Of a DNA stretch of 64,000 bases, positions 56,403 to 63,395 are shown piece by piece; the stretch's first letter is position 1; every line of letters begins with the position of its first letter. The DNA lies in assembly GCF_000687915.1 (NCBI RefSeq), contig NZ_JHZY01000004.1:7501-71500 (forward strand), read 5' to 3'. The stretch comes from Leeuwenhoekiella sp. MAR_2009_132. GTDB taxonomy: Bacteria > Bacteroidota > Bacteroidia > Flavobacteriales > Flavobacteriaceae. A model generated the notes under the pieces. It did not search any database and was not told the DNA's origin. It was given only the letters and a program-made list of their open reading frames with translations. A program made the translations under genes and the position numbers.

Positions 56403-56657
56403 CTATTTAAAAAGTTCGATTTGATTTTCAATTTGTTGTACGGATCTCCCGTGTTTGGGTGTTGATTTGCCTCGCTTGTAATAGCCTTTCTTCACTCTTA
56501 CCAGAATCCCGTTCTTAACCATTCTTGAAAGGGTGTGTCCTACGTGCTTTTCTGTATTGAAGTAATAGCGGATCTGACCACGCTCAATGATTTCCTTTTT
56601 TGAAAGGATTGTTTCAGCATCTGGGAAAGTGGCGAGTATTTCTGCTTGGCGGTTCAT
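56403..56657 (-). CDS. Winged-helix-like phage regulator
   Basis: An 84-residue protein. EKHVGHTLSRMVKNGILVRVKKGYYKRG has the recognition helix and wing of a small winged-helix fold. The basic C-terminal half supports DNA binding. It may control early genes. It overlaps the upstream gene by one base. Confidence 0.7.
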   Translation of the reverse strand: MNRQAEILATFPDAETILSKKEIIERGQIRYYFNTEKHVGHTLSRMVKNGILVRVKKGYYKRGKSTPKHGRSVQQIENQIELFK

Positions 56658-57298
56658 TAGTTAATAATCAATACTTTATTTATTTCTTCATAAGATCGAA
56701 GTAGAAACTGCCAAATACTCTCACCTTCTTTTTGGTTAAATGCTTTAGTCCATCCCGGCTCATAATCAAACTCTTTAAATGAGAATGTGTATTTTACAGT
56801 CCAACCCTTACCAATAGTGAATATTGAAATATCTATTATTTTAGGCAGTGTTCTTTCCTTATAACCTTTGTGATGATAATTTTTATTAAGAATAGAGCCT
56901 TCAAGCTTTTGTATATCGGAAATTAACCAACCCAAATAAGGCTGTTTGCATTCTGGTTTAAAAGTTTCAATTTCTAGCATTCTGAATCTATCTGGATAAA
57001 TGTTTTCAGATTCCCTCCAATTTTTCAGTGATGTATTAGTTTTAGAATAAACAGCACGGGCAAAGATTGCATCAAAGTGCCAGTCAAGTTTATGTGTTTC
57101 TGGCAATCCATATTCTAAATTGTGACTATTTGCAGAATAAGAAAAGAGAGATTTATTAATGCCATCACGACACCAACCGTATTGATTATCAAAATCTTTT
57201 CCAGTCTTTAGCATCCAATCCAATAGAAACATTTTTACTTCGATAGAGTATTTATTACCTATCAATTTTGAAAAGTCAATTTTAGTTTTTTTCAGCAT
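56657..57298 (-). CDS. Hypothetical early phage protein
   Basis: A 213-residue protein. Soluble, many aromatic residues (YGWCRDGINKSLF, then YPDRFRMLEIETFKPECKQPYLGWLISDIQ). No family is recognised. It is the largest gene of the early run, which makes it a useful marker for finding relatives of this block. Confidence 0.65.
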   Translation of the reverse strand: MLKKTKIDFSKLIGNKYSIEVKMFLLDWMLKTGKDFDNQYGWCRDGINKSLFSYSANSHNLEYGLPETHKLDWHFDAIFARAVYSKTNTSLKNWRESENIYPDRFRMLEIETFKPECKQPYLGWLISDIQKLEGSILNKNYHHKGYKERTLPKIIDISIFTIGKGWTVKYTFSFKEFDYEPGWTKAFNQKEGESIWQFLLRSYEEINKVLIIN

Positions 57299-57351
57299 AG
57301 TTCATTTTCCTTAAACAATTACCATCGGAGCTTTAACCTCCAGTTTACTTA

Positions 57352-57654
57352 TCATATTAACAACTTCAAGAATTCATCAATAGTTAATCTTGAATATCTT
57401 TTATCTTCATCGCTATAGTCTATTGACTCTTTACCTTGCCATACCATAAAAGTTGCAGAATACAAATCGTCACCTACAAATCCAGATATCAACATATAAT
57501 AATCCCATTCTTCATCATAAGTTTCATCATCCAAACCATCAATATCTGTTGCGTTACTTTTCTTTAACCAATCAACAAAAGTATTTTTAGCCTTATTCAT
57601 TGGTCTGGCTATTTTATTTATCCCCTTGCTTGGTGAAATGATATCTGGTGTCAT
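57352..57654 (-). CDS. Hypothetical early phage protein
   Basis: A 100-residue acidic protein (DIDGLDDETYDEEWDYYMLI). The charge pattern is DNA-mimic-like, but that is only an impression. It overlaps the upstream gene by 4 bases. Confidence 0.62.
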   Translation of the reverse strand: MTPDIISPSKGINKIARPMNKAKNTFVDWLKKSNATDIDGLDDETYDEEWDYYMLISGFVGDDLYSATFMVWQGKESIDYSDEDKRYSRLTIDEFLKLLI

Positions 57655-57974
57655 AGCTTTTTTTCGTTTGGTTTAAATCTTTCGCTCACTTGAATGATTG
57701 GCATAGGAAAGCGTTTAAGGCTAAATTCTATGTCGATACTATAAATTGAACCCCCAACCCAAGTGCCTCCTACTCTTTCTTTTATTTCAAAATTTCTTTT
57801 ATCAATGTCTAAGGTTTTGAAATATTCCTTAACCTGTTCTAGCGATCGGAAATTTGAAGAGTTGAAATCTTCCTTTATTCTGGATAACAACTTTGTCAGC
57901 CACTTCGGCTCAGCAACGTATCTCTTATAAAATAGAGTGATCTTATCTGATTGGTATGCATATTCGTGCTTCAT
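57651..57974 (-). CDS. Hypothetical early phage protein
   Basis: A 107-residue mixed-charge protein. EHAYQSDKITLFYKRYVAEPKWLT-like helical start and a beta end. No family is recognised. It lies 2 bp after the first gene of the leftward run. Confidence 0.62.
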   Translation of the reverse strand: MKHEYAYQSDKITLFYKRYVAEPKWLTKLLSRIKEDFNSSNFRSLEQVKEYFKTLDIDKRNFEIKERVGGTWVGGSIYSIDIEFSLKRFPMPIIQVSERFKPNEKKL

Positions 57975-57976
57975 AA

Positions 57977-58177
57977 TTACGCGTTGTTATTAAGGTTTGC
58001 TAAATCCCAGTTAGCAGTCCAGGCACTTAGTAATTTAAGAGTCATAGGATTTCCTACTTGGTTTCCTTCAATGAGTTTAATTAATTCAGCATCGTGAGCC
58101 GGCACTCTCATTTTACCTTCTTTGAAAGCTTGCGTTCCTAATACTTGCGCGGATGCTAATTTTTGTAAATCACTCAT
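57977..58177 (-). CDS. First gene of the leftward early operon
   Basis: A 66-residue protein from ATG 58177 (MSDLQKLASAQVLGTQAFKEG). The longer frame to 58222 starts upstream of the promoter -7 box at 58201-58208 and so is rejected. It lies in the cro-like position opposite the XRE repressor but shows no clear helix-turn-helix. Its transcription should be controlled by operator 58215-58232. Confidence 0.7.
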   Translation of the reverse strand: MSDLQKLASAQVLGTQAFKEGKMRVPAHDAELIKLIEGNQVGNPMTLKLLSAWTANWDLANLNNNA

Positions 58178-58200
58178 AGTTTTCAATTGTTTTGATGTTT

Positions 58201-58208
58201 CAAATATA
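58201..58208 (-). promoter_or_regulatory. -7 box of the leftward early promoter
   Basis: The minus strand reads TATATTTG, an exact Bacteroidota -7 box, 24 bases before the ATG at 58177. The operator 58215-58232 covers its spacer, so repressor binding should block it. Confidence 0.65.
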
Positions 58209-58214
58209 TAATTT

Positions 58215-58232
58215 GTTAGCATATATGCTAAC
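58215..58232. promoter_or_regulatory. Operator 1, perfect 18-bp palindrome
   Basis: GTTAGCATATATGCTAAC reads the same on both strands. It lies in the spacer of the leftward promoter. The second operator is centred 34 bp away with the same half-site. Confidence 0.8.
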
Positions 58233-58248
58233 TTTAAACTGTTAAAAT

Positions 58249-58266
58249 GTTAGTTAATATGCTAAC
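58249..58266. promoter_or_regulatory. Operator 2, imperfect 18-bp palindrome
   Basis: GTTAGTTAATATGCTAAC shares both outer half-sites with operator 1. It lies just upstream of the rightward -7 box, over the expected -33 region of the repressor gene, giving likely autoregulation. Confidence 0.75.
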
Positions 58267-58273
58267 GCTTGAT

Positions 58274-58281
58274 TAAGTTTG
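58274..58281 (+). promoter_or_regulatory. -7 box of the repressor/TIR promoter
   Basis: TAAGTTTG matches TAnnTTTG exactly and lies 14 bases before the repressor ATG at 58296. The TTG codon at 58269 that could extend the frame is upstream of the start point. Confidence 0.65.
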
Positions 58282-58295
58282 AACAAAAATTAAAT

Positions 58296-58502
58296 ATGAG
58301 TACTTTAGCACCAGTGGCAATACGGGAACAATTAAGAGCGGCTAGAAAGGAAAATAAGATTAGCCTTAGAGATCTTGCAGACAAATGTGAGGGTATCAGC
58401 TATTCAGATATTTCAGCTTACGAAAATGGAAAAAAGAACCCTTCACTTGCAAAACTTGAGATACTTGCTGCTGCTTTAGGAAGGGAATGGATGCTTAAAT
58501 AA
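58296..58502 (+). CDS. XRE-family repressor of the prophage control region
   Basis: A 68-residue protein made almost wholly of an XRE helix-turn-helix (IREQLRAARKENKISLRDLADKCEGISYSDISAYENGKKNPS). No C-terminal oligomerisation or cleavage domain, so it is not a LexA-type self-cleaving repressor. It lies over two matching operators. It is probably the lysogeny repressor, or a private regulator of the TIR gene that begins 5 bp after its stop. Confidence 0.85.
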   Translation: MSTLAPVAIREQLRAARKENKISLRDLADKCEGISYSDISAYENGKKNPSLAKLEILAAALGREWMLK

Positions 58503-58507
58503 ATTAT

Positions 58508-59560
58508 ATGAAACCAAGAATATTTATAGGTTCTTCAATAGAAGCATTGGATATTGCATATGCAATTCAAGAAAACCTTCAATATGATTCTAATCCAACA
58601 GTATGGACACAGGGTATTTTTCAGCTTTCAAATAGTTCTTTAGACGATTTAATAAATGCTCTTGAAAATTTTGACTTTGGAATATTTGTATTTAAGCCAG
58701 ATGACATTATTGAAATAAGAAAAGAAAAATTAAATACAGTTAGAGACAATGTAATTTTTGAACTGGGTCTTTTCATTGGTAGATTGGGTAAAAGAAAAGT
58801 ATTTTTTATAATTCCAAATTCTACTAAAAATTTCCATTTACCTACAGATTTAATAGGAGTTAATCCGGGAAAGTATGATGATGAAAGAAGTGATCATAAC
58901 CTTATTGCCGCCCTTGGTCCATTTTGTAATCAAGTTAGGAATGAATTGCAGAGTTTTATAATGGAAAACTTGGAAGACATTCAAGATGAACCAAATTACA
59001 TCAAGCAAATAGTAATAAAAAAATCAAAGTATTGGGAATTTGAATTTGCATCAAAATTACTAGAATCAAGATTGAAAAAAATAAACCAAACGTATATTGA
59101 AATAGAAGAAGGTTTGGTAATACAAAGAACAAAAAGAGTAACTGATAAAGAATTTTTCTATTGGGTAAAAGATGTGACTTTACCTGATTTGAAAAATTTT
59201 GTGGATTTATTTCAGTCCTGCGCAAACAAATTAATTGAAGGTTTCGGAGAATTCGGAACTCCTGGAGTTCCGATCGAAATCAAAAATTCAATTGATAGAA
59301 TTGATCAACTTTGCAAAGAATTAATAAGGTGGGAATATGAACTGAATTGTTTAGTTGTTCCTGAAGAATTACAACATATTAAAATTAATCTCCAATTACT
59401 AACCAAATCACTCATTGTAAATGATCTAAATAAACTTCAAAAGGATCTTCAAAATGTAGTTGATTTTCAATCAAATGAATTAGAAATAAATTTCACTCCA
59501 AAACTTCCTGATACTTTTCAAAATGTAATCAAAGATTTTGAAATTTATTTTGACATATAA
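58508..59560 (+). CDS. TIR-like nucleotide-binding protein (PF10137/Cap12-like), probable defence effector
   Basis: A 350-residue protein. Residues 1-150 are a TIR-like domain of the PF10137 type: PRIFIGSSIEALDIAYAIQ, VTWTQG-type VWTQGIF, FGIFVFKPDD, then RDNVIFELGLFIGRLGK with the likely catalytic Glu85. Such domains in CBASS TIR-STING and related systems break down NAD. The other 200 residues (ENLEDIQDEPNY to the end) are a charged helical region with no recognised ligand-binding domain. Co-transcribed with the XRE gene, so expressed in the lysogen. An anti-phage abortive role is the best guess; no cyclase or partner is visible beside it. Confidence 0.87.
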   Translation: MKPRIFIGSSIEALDIAYAIQENLQYDSNPTVWTQGIFQLSNSSLDDLINALENFDFGIFVFKPDDIIEIRKEKLNTVRDNVIFELGLFIGRLGKRKVFFIIPNSTKNFHLPTDLIGVNPGKYDDERSDHNLIAALGPFCNQVRNELQSFIMENLEDIQDEPNYIKQIVIKKSKYWEFEFASKLLESRLKKINQTYIEIEEGLVIQRTKRVTDKEFFYWVKDVTLPDLKNFVDLFQSCANKLIEGFGEFGTPGVPIEIKNSIDRIDQLCKELIRWEYELNCLVVPEELQHIKINLQLLTKSLIVNDLNKLQKDLQNVVDFQSNELEINFTPKLPDTFQNVIKDFEIYFDI

Positions 59561-59574
59561 ATTATTTTAACCTT

Positions 59575-59590
59575 TCCGCATCAATGCGGA
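59575..59590. terminator. Weak hairpin between convergent TIR and phage genes
   Basis: TCCGCAT/ATGCGGA with a 2-base spacing, 15 bases after the TIR stop. The T-run is poor, so termination may be weak. Confidence 0.4.
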
Positions 59591-59595
59591 TAGCA

Positions 59596-59778
59596 TCAAA
59601 CAACAACCTCCTTCCGATACTTCACCAAATCCTTAGTGGTAACACTCACAGAAACCCCAAGAGCCTGAGAGATCTCAATAATTGCCCGTTTAGAACTTAA
59701 TCCACGCGCTTTTTTTATTTCAAAGAAAAGACCTGACTGCTTTACGCGCTTACTGAGTAGTTTCTTATTTCTGTTCAT
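59596..59778 (-). CDS. Hypothetical helix-turn-helix-like small protein
   Basis: A 60-residue very basic protein (MNRNKKLLSKRVKQSGLFFEIKKARG, then SKRAIIEISQALGVSVSVTTKDLVKY). The second half looks like a small helix-turn-helix. It overlaps the HNH gene by 14 bases and is the last gene of this late unit. Confidence 0.6.
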   Translation of the reverse strand: MNRNKKLLSKRVKQSGLFFEIKKARGLSSKRAIIEISQALGVSVSVTTKDLVKYRKEVVV

Positions 59779-60166
59779 TGCCGTACTTTTTTTGATTCCA
59801 CTTTGATTGAGACTCTATGAACTTATCAAGTTTGTTTTCTACTTTAGAATTTCTGAGTTTTATACTGATTTCGCTTATACCTGGAACTCTTTTATTTGTG
59901 TATTCCAGATTAGATAAAGCGTTGTTCTCTTTGTTACCGTCAATATGCCTTATGTTCAATGGTTCGTATTTATTGAAAAGCTCCATTACAAGCCTGTGAA
60001 TTGAAAAGTGATCTTTATTAGAAAAACGAACTTTCACAAAACCCGTTAAGGTTTCTACACTTCCTATAAACCTGCCGGTTTCCAAATTTCTTAACCTACC
60101 TAAATCTGAAACCTGATAAAGACCTTCAAAATCCGGTATGTCTTTCCAATTCTCATTTTCCTTCAT
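59765..60166 (-). CDS. NUMOD4/HNH homing-type endonuclease
   Basis: A 133-residue protein. A NUMOD4 start (ENWKDIPDFEGLYQVSDLGRLRN) precedes an HNH fold with SIHRLVMELF and IRHIDGNKENNALSNLEY carrying the His and Asn residues. Such nucleases often spread as free-standing homing genes in phages or help packaging. It lies after the MuF head gene and overlaps neighbours at both ends, so it is co-expressed late. Confidence 0.85.
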   Translation of the reverse strand: MKENENWKDIPDFEGLYQVSDLGRLRNLETGRFIGSVETLTGFVKVRFSNKDHFSIHRLVMELFNKYEPLNIRHIDGNKENNALSNLEYTNKRVPGISEISIKLRNSKVENKLDKFIESQSKWNQKKYGNEQK

Positions 60167-60374
60167 TGAGGTAGCGTATTATTCGGTTCTCTGAAATATG
60201 CAAATAGTAATCTGACAAATCATTAATCAGGACCCGAAGCGGTGCATTGTTATTCTCCACGTACCAGTTAATAAATAACCGCTTTTCATCTTCAGCATTT
60301 TTGCCGTGCTCTTCAAAGAATTTTCTTCTTGTCTCTTCAATTATTTCCAGTAAGGCAACTGTAACGCTTTTCAT
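60153..60374 (-). CDS. Hypothetical phage protein
   Basis: A 73-residue helical protein (LEIIEETRRKFFEEHGKNAEDEKRLFINWYVEN). No family is recognised. It lies between the MuF and HNH genes, overlapping the HNH gene by 14 bases. Confidence 0.65.
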   Translation of the reverse strand: MKSVTVALLEIIEETRRKFFEEHGKNAEDEKRLFINWYVENNNAPLRVLINDLSDYYLHISENRIIRYLNEGK

Positions 60375-60379
60375 ATCTT

Positions 60380-61408
60380 CTATTTTGCAAGTGCCGTTAC
60401 TTTTGGCACGTAAATTCCGTTTCTGTACTTGAAATTATCTTCTAGGAAATAGGGTTTTGATTTGTAGTTGTGTAATGTATCTGCATTGGCGTTTAAATAG
60501 TTTTGTGCTGCTGCAGGAATTGTTTTAATAGTATGTCTCTGATCTATCTCTCCGCCTCCCAGATAGCTTTTAAACTTTTCGCGAGGTAAGAGTATGGAGG
60601 TTGAGAAACAAAGGCAGTTAGGATGCCAACCAGTGAATTTATACTCCTTAGGATAAGTACCTACCATCTCGTCGCAGATGTCATAAGCTGGGTGAGCTGC
60701 ACTAAGCTGAATTTTTTGACCCATTACGAAAGTCATAGTTTTACGTCTCTCAAAATCATTCGTGCGATAAGCGATGTTGATTTCGTTGCGGCTTAATCTG
60801 AGTGCGTTCTTGTAGCTGGACCGGTAAACCCCACGACCAGGATTATAATTTTTAGCGGGTGTGCTTAATTGAAGCTTTCCGTTTTCATCTCGAATACGTC
60901 TGAATCGTTTGTCTGGATCTTTCAGGTACACTTTTAAATCCCGCGCCATATCCGCTGCACTCCTACCATTCACTACTCCGCTTTCCAGAATTACATTTAA
61001 GCTTTCTTCGGTTTGTCTGGTTAAGCGAAATACGCGCTCTGAAAGTCTCAATCCCTTTTCAGCGCGATTGATAAATGCTTTAGCTGCTCCGTTGTTTTTA
61101 GCGAATAGTTGATTGACCTGTGATTCTGGTACTTCTATTCCTTTGATGTAATCACTTACAAAATCATCATTGCAGATATTTGAAGCTTGAAACCCTGTGC
61201 CGATTTGCTCTTCAAGTAGTTTCTCCAGATCATCATTGAAACCTTGTAACGCTTTATTGAGTTGTTTGTTTCTGATCTGGCTTTGACGTCCTGAGTAGTT
61301 TTGGAAGATGAAACCAAACTCGCGAGAATATTCCGCGTACAATCTGTCCAAGTGCCATTCTTGAGCACTTAGGATTGATAGGAGACGGTTTTCGCATTTG
61401 TTTGGCAT
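60380..61408 (-). CDS. MuF/SPP1 gp7-like phage head protein
   Basis: A 342-residue protein. The helical N-terminal half and the RSAADMARDLKVYL, RLSRNEINIAYR and GWHPNCLCFST segments match the Mu F/SPP1 gp7 head morphogenesis family, which binds the portal and is carried into the head. No toxin domain follows the MuF core, so it is the short form. It lies downstream of the portal, as expected. Confidence 0.87.
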   Translation of the reverse strand: MPNKCENRLLSILSAQEWHLDRLYAEYSREFGFIFQNYSGRQSQIRNKQLNKALQGFNDDLEKLLEEQIGTGFQASNICNDDFVSDYIKGIEVPESQVNQLFAKNNGAAKAFINRAEKGLRLSERVFRLTRQTEESLNVILESGVVNGRSAADMARDLKVYLKDPDKRFRRIRDENGKLQLSTPAKNYNPGRGVYRSSYKNALRLSRNEINIAYRTNDFERRKTMTFVMGQKIQLSAAHPAYDICDEMVGTYPKEYKFTGWHPNCLCFSTSILLPREKFKSYLGGGEIDQRHTIKTIPAAAQNYLNANADTLHNYKSKPYFLEDNFKYRNGIYVPKVTALAK

Positions 61409-61684
61409 CTATATATTTTTTAAAGCGCTAATTGGATTAACTCCCCATTCTCCACTTTCAGAGGGCGTGTAAGGTTTCAATTCTTTAAGCAGTCTGATTT
61501 TCTTCTTCACACTTTGACCTTCGATTGTTCCGGTCACTATAAAGTCAGTAATTACGGATGAAATCTTAATCTCTTGTTGAATATTAGCGTTCTTTAATCT
61601 ATCTGTAATTAGCTCCTTGATAGATGCTAATTCCTTCCCTTTGGGTCTATTGCTTAGCCAAGTTTTTTGAGTGTTCTTAACCAT
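61409..61684 (-). CDS. Hypothetical phage protein
   Basis: A 91-residue basic protein (TQKTWLSNRPKGKELASIKELITDRLK). Directly abuts the MuF gene. No family recognised. The 66 bp before it (61685-61750) hold only a 7-codon frame and nothing assignable. Confidence 0.62.
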   Translation of the reverse strand: MVKNTQKTWLSNRPKGKELASIKELITDRLKNANIQQEIKISSVITDFIVTGTIEGQSVKKKIRLLKELKPYTPSESGEWGVNPISALKNI

Positions 61685-61750
61685 TAAGGCGTGCTGCTTA
61701 TTAGACCATCCGTATAGGAAATTTTAGAGTACTTCTTTTGCTGTCATACC

Positions 61751-62476
61751 TTAAAATATTACTACTCGTTTCTGATTATTATGATTGTAAACTCGCTCAA
61801 TGTTATAGATGTACTCCTTTGAACTGTTCTGCTTATCCATTAGCATCGGTGCTGATGTTATCTTTTGTTTCAGCACTTCAAAATCACACAATCCCTTTTT
61901 CTTAATCTCTTGCATGGCCTGAATTAAGTAGCGGTCATTTCGGAACTTGTATAGATCAAATAAGTCTCTGGTGAGTTTGGTTATCTCACAAGCCTCTTCC
62001 CAATGGTTTACTTTGAATTCCCCGTCTCGGAATAACTCCATTGAATTCTTAGTGCCTTTGATGTTGCCGATCATTAGCAAGTCAATGGCCGCGGAATAGA
62101 TTATCTCGTATTCATTTATAAACTCCAGAAGCTTTTGGTAATCTTCAATCCCTAATCTGATATAGCACATTAGGAAATCTCTGTTTTTCCATTTATCGCT
62201 ACGGCTATTCATTCTAGCTATCTGGCGAAGGTTAAGCTTATCGCAAACCACAAAGTAAACAGGAAGACCCATTTTTTCAGAAGTAGTGAAACGATGCTGA
62301 CCGTCTACAATTTTAAAACCTTCATCGTCTTGATAAACTATGATAGGGCAATACGGTAAGAGGTTAAGTCCGTTTTCAATATCTTCGGTCAGTTTATCAA
62401 CTTTTGCTTTGTTGATGATACGGTTCCCGGTTATTGGGCTGAATTTGTCGTATTCTTTAGATTCTTGAATATTCAT
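61751..62476 (-). CDS. ParB/Srx-like DGQHR-domain protein
   Basis: A 241-residue protein. An N-terminal ParB-like nuclease fold carries VDGQHRF (residues 57-63), the DGQHR motif, after YCPIIVYQDDEGFKI. The C-terminal helical part is not a ParB DNA-binding domain. Such proteins in phages may act in DNA modification or host takeover. It overlaps the zinc-ribbon gene by 20 bases. Its place among head genes is unusual. Confidence 0.82.
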   Translation of the reverse strand: MNIQESKEYDKFSPITGNRIINKAKVDKLTEDIENGLNLLPYCPIIVYQDDEGFKIVDGQHRFTTSEKMGLPVYFVVCDKLNLRQIARMNSRSDKWKNRDFLMCYIRLGIEDYQKLLEFINEYEIIYSAAIDLLMIGNIKGTKNSMELFRDGEFKVNHWEEACEITKLTRDLFDLYKFRNDRYLIQAMQEIKKKGLCDFEVLKQKITSAPMLMDKQNSSKEYIYNIERVYNHNNQKRVVIF

Positions 62477-62702
62477 CTCTCTTAATTTGCGCTTTAGGAA
62501 TTGTATTTTTTAGATCTTTATAGCTTTCACCGCAAAAGTTTTCGCCGCAGTTTGAGCAATTAGCTGCTGTAAGCTGAAAGACTTTCTTTTTGTTATAGCA
62601 GTCTTGAACCTTGAAAGTTTCGCCGCATGTGCATTTAGGGAAGTCAGGTTCTACTTCTAAATGAACTGGGTAGTTTTTATATGTGATCGTGAATACTCCC
62701 AC
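62457..62702 (-). CDS. Zinc-ribbon phage protein
   Basis: An 81-residue protein with CTCGETFKVQDC and CSNCGENFCGES, giving two metal-binding knuckles. Its end overlaps the ParB-like gene, suggesting the two act together. No exact family. Confidence 0.7.
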   Translation of the reverse strand: MGVFTITYKNYPVHLEVEPDFPKCTCGETFKVQDCYNKKKVFQLTAANCSNCGENFCGESYKDLKNTIPKAQIKRDEYSRI

Positions 62703-62795
62703 CTACTTCTTATTTTTATAAATACTCTTTGCTGCGAAATAGACAATTATTGCACCTGCTGCAAAGGATATTACTGATGTGGTTACTAATTCCAT
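62703..62795 (-). CDS. 30-residue single-span membrane protein
   Basis: It starts at an ATG sharing a base with the previous stop (TAATG) and ends directly before the zinc-ribbon gene. One helix (VTTSVISFAAGAIIVYFAA) and a basic tail IYKNKK. The coupling supports it in spite of its size. Confidence 0.6.
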   Translation of the reverse strand: MELVTTSVISFAAGAIIVYFAAKSIYKNKK

Positions 62796-62953
62796 TATTT
62801 CTTATTTTGAATTATCCGTTTAGCGATTTTCTGATACTTCGGCTTAGAAAGTTTGCGTTTGAAATCTCTCTTTTCGCGTCTGGTCATTTTGTACTTTGGC
62901 TTTTCGCTTTTAAGATCTTGTTTGAGTTCTTCGGATTGCATTGGTGTCATCAT
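62795..62953 (-). CDS. 52-residue highly basic protein
   Basis: It starts ATGATG and ends in the TAATG junction with the 30-residue gene. Very rich in Lys and Arg (KYKMTRREKRDFKRKLSKPKY). A nucleic-acid-binding role is possible. The plus-strand frame across the same bases is a shadow. Confidence 0.65.
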   Translation of the reverse strand: MMTPMQSEELKQDLKSEKPKYKMTRREKRDFKRKLSKPKYQKIAKRIIQNKK

Positions 62954-63066
62954 AATCCTAAATCTTCTGGTGAATAACCTTGCGCTTCTACATAAGCTTT
63001 AAACTCATCCATATCTCCATAAATGTTGAAGAAAGCTTCTAATAATTCTCTACCCTTGTCGTTCAT
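62950..63066 (-). CDS. 38-residue acidic protein
   Basis: MNDKGRELLEAFFNIYGDM starts the frame, which ends in an ATGA overlap with the basic 52-residue gene. It is acidic and helical, and could pair with its basic neighbour. No family. Confidence 0.6.
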   Translation of the reverse strand: MNDKGRELLEAFFNIYGDMDEFKAYVEAQGYSPEDLGL

Positions 63067-63071
63067 TGTTT

Positions 63072-63395
63072 TTAGTTTTGGTCAATAATGTTTAAATCGA
63101 TATAGAAATCAGCCCAAATTGAGAGCGTGAATACTCTTCGGTTATTATGCATCTCAGTTTCGGTTATATCTATTTTTTCAGGTTCATCAAAGCATTTTTT
63201 TAATGCACAAATCATTTCCCATACCGGTTCAGCGATTTCAGTCCAAGGCATTGCCATAATATCCATATCGCTAGCTAAAGAACCGTGAAGACCTAAAGCC
63301 CAACCTTTATCCATTGCCGCCTGTCTGAAGTCTTCCCACATGCAAGCGTAGAATACCGCTCTTCCATTGGTAACTACATGCTCTCTACTTTTCAT
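63072..63395 (-). CDS. Conserved phage protein with GLHGS-DMD motif
   Basis: A 107-residue protein. WALGLHGSLASDMDIMAMPW matches a short phage family in which GLHGSxxxDxDxxAxPW is constant. The GS plus paired Asp pattern recalls nucleotidyltransferase motifs, but no activity is known. It overlaps the HExxH gene by 11 bases. Confidence 0.72.
   Translation of the reverse strand: MKSREHVVTNGRAVFYACMWEDFRQAAMDKGWALGLHGSLASDMDIMAMPWTEIAEPVWEMICALKKCFDEPEKIDITETEMHNNRRVFTLSIWADFYIDLNIIDQN

Noticed and set aside
52577..59560. Inner block as a complete phage satellite
   Set aside because: No packaging, replication or capsid-altering gene is recognised and no flanking direct repeat was found.
58508..59560. 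TIR-STING CBASS effector
   Set aside because: The TIR-like domain fits, but no STING-like motif is visible in the C-terminal part and no cyclase gene is adjacent.
61685..61750. Seven-codon frame MTAKEVL before the 91-residue gene
   Set aside because: Too short to support; probably a leader or leftover.
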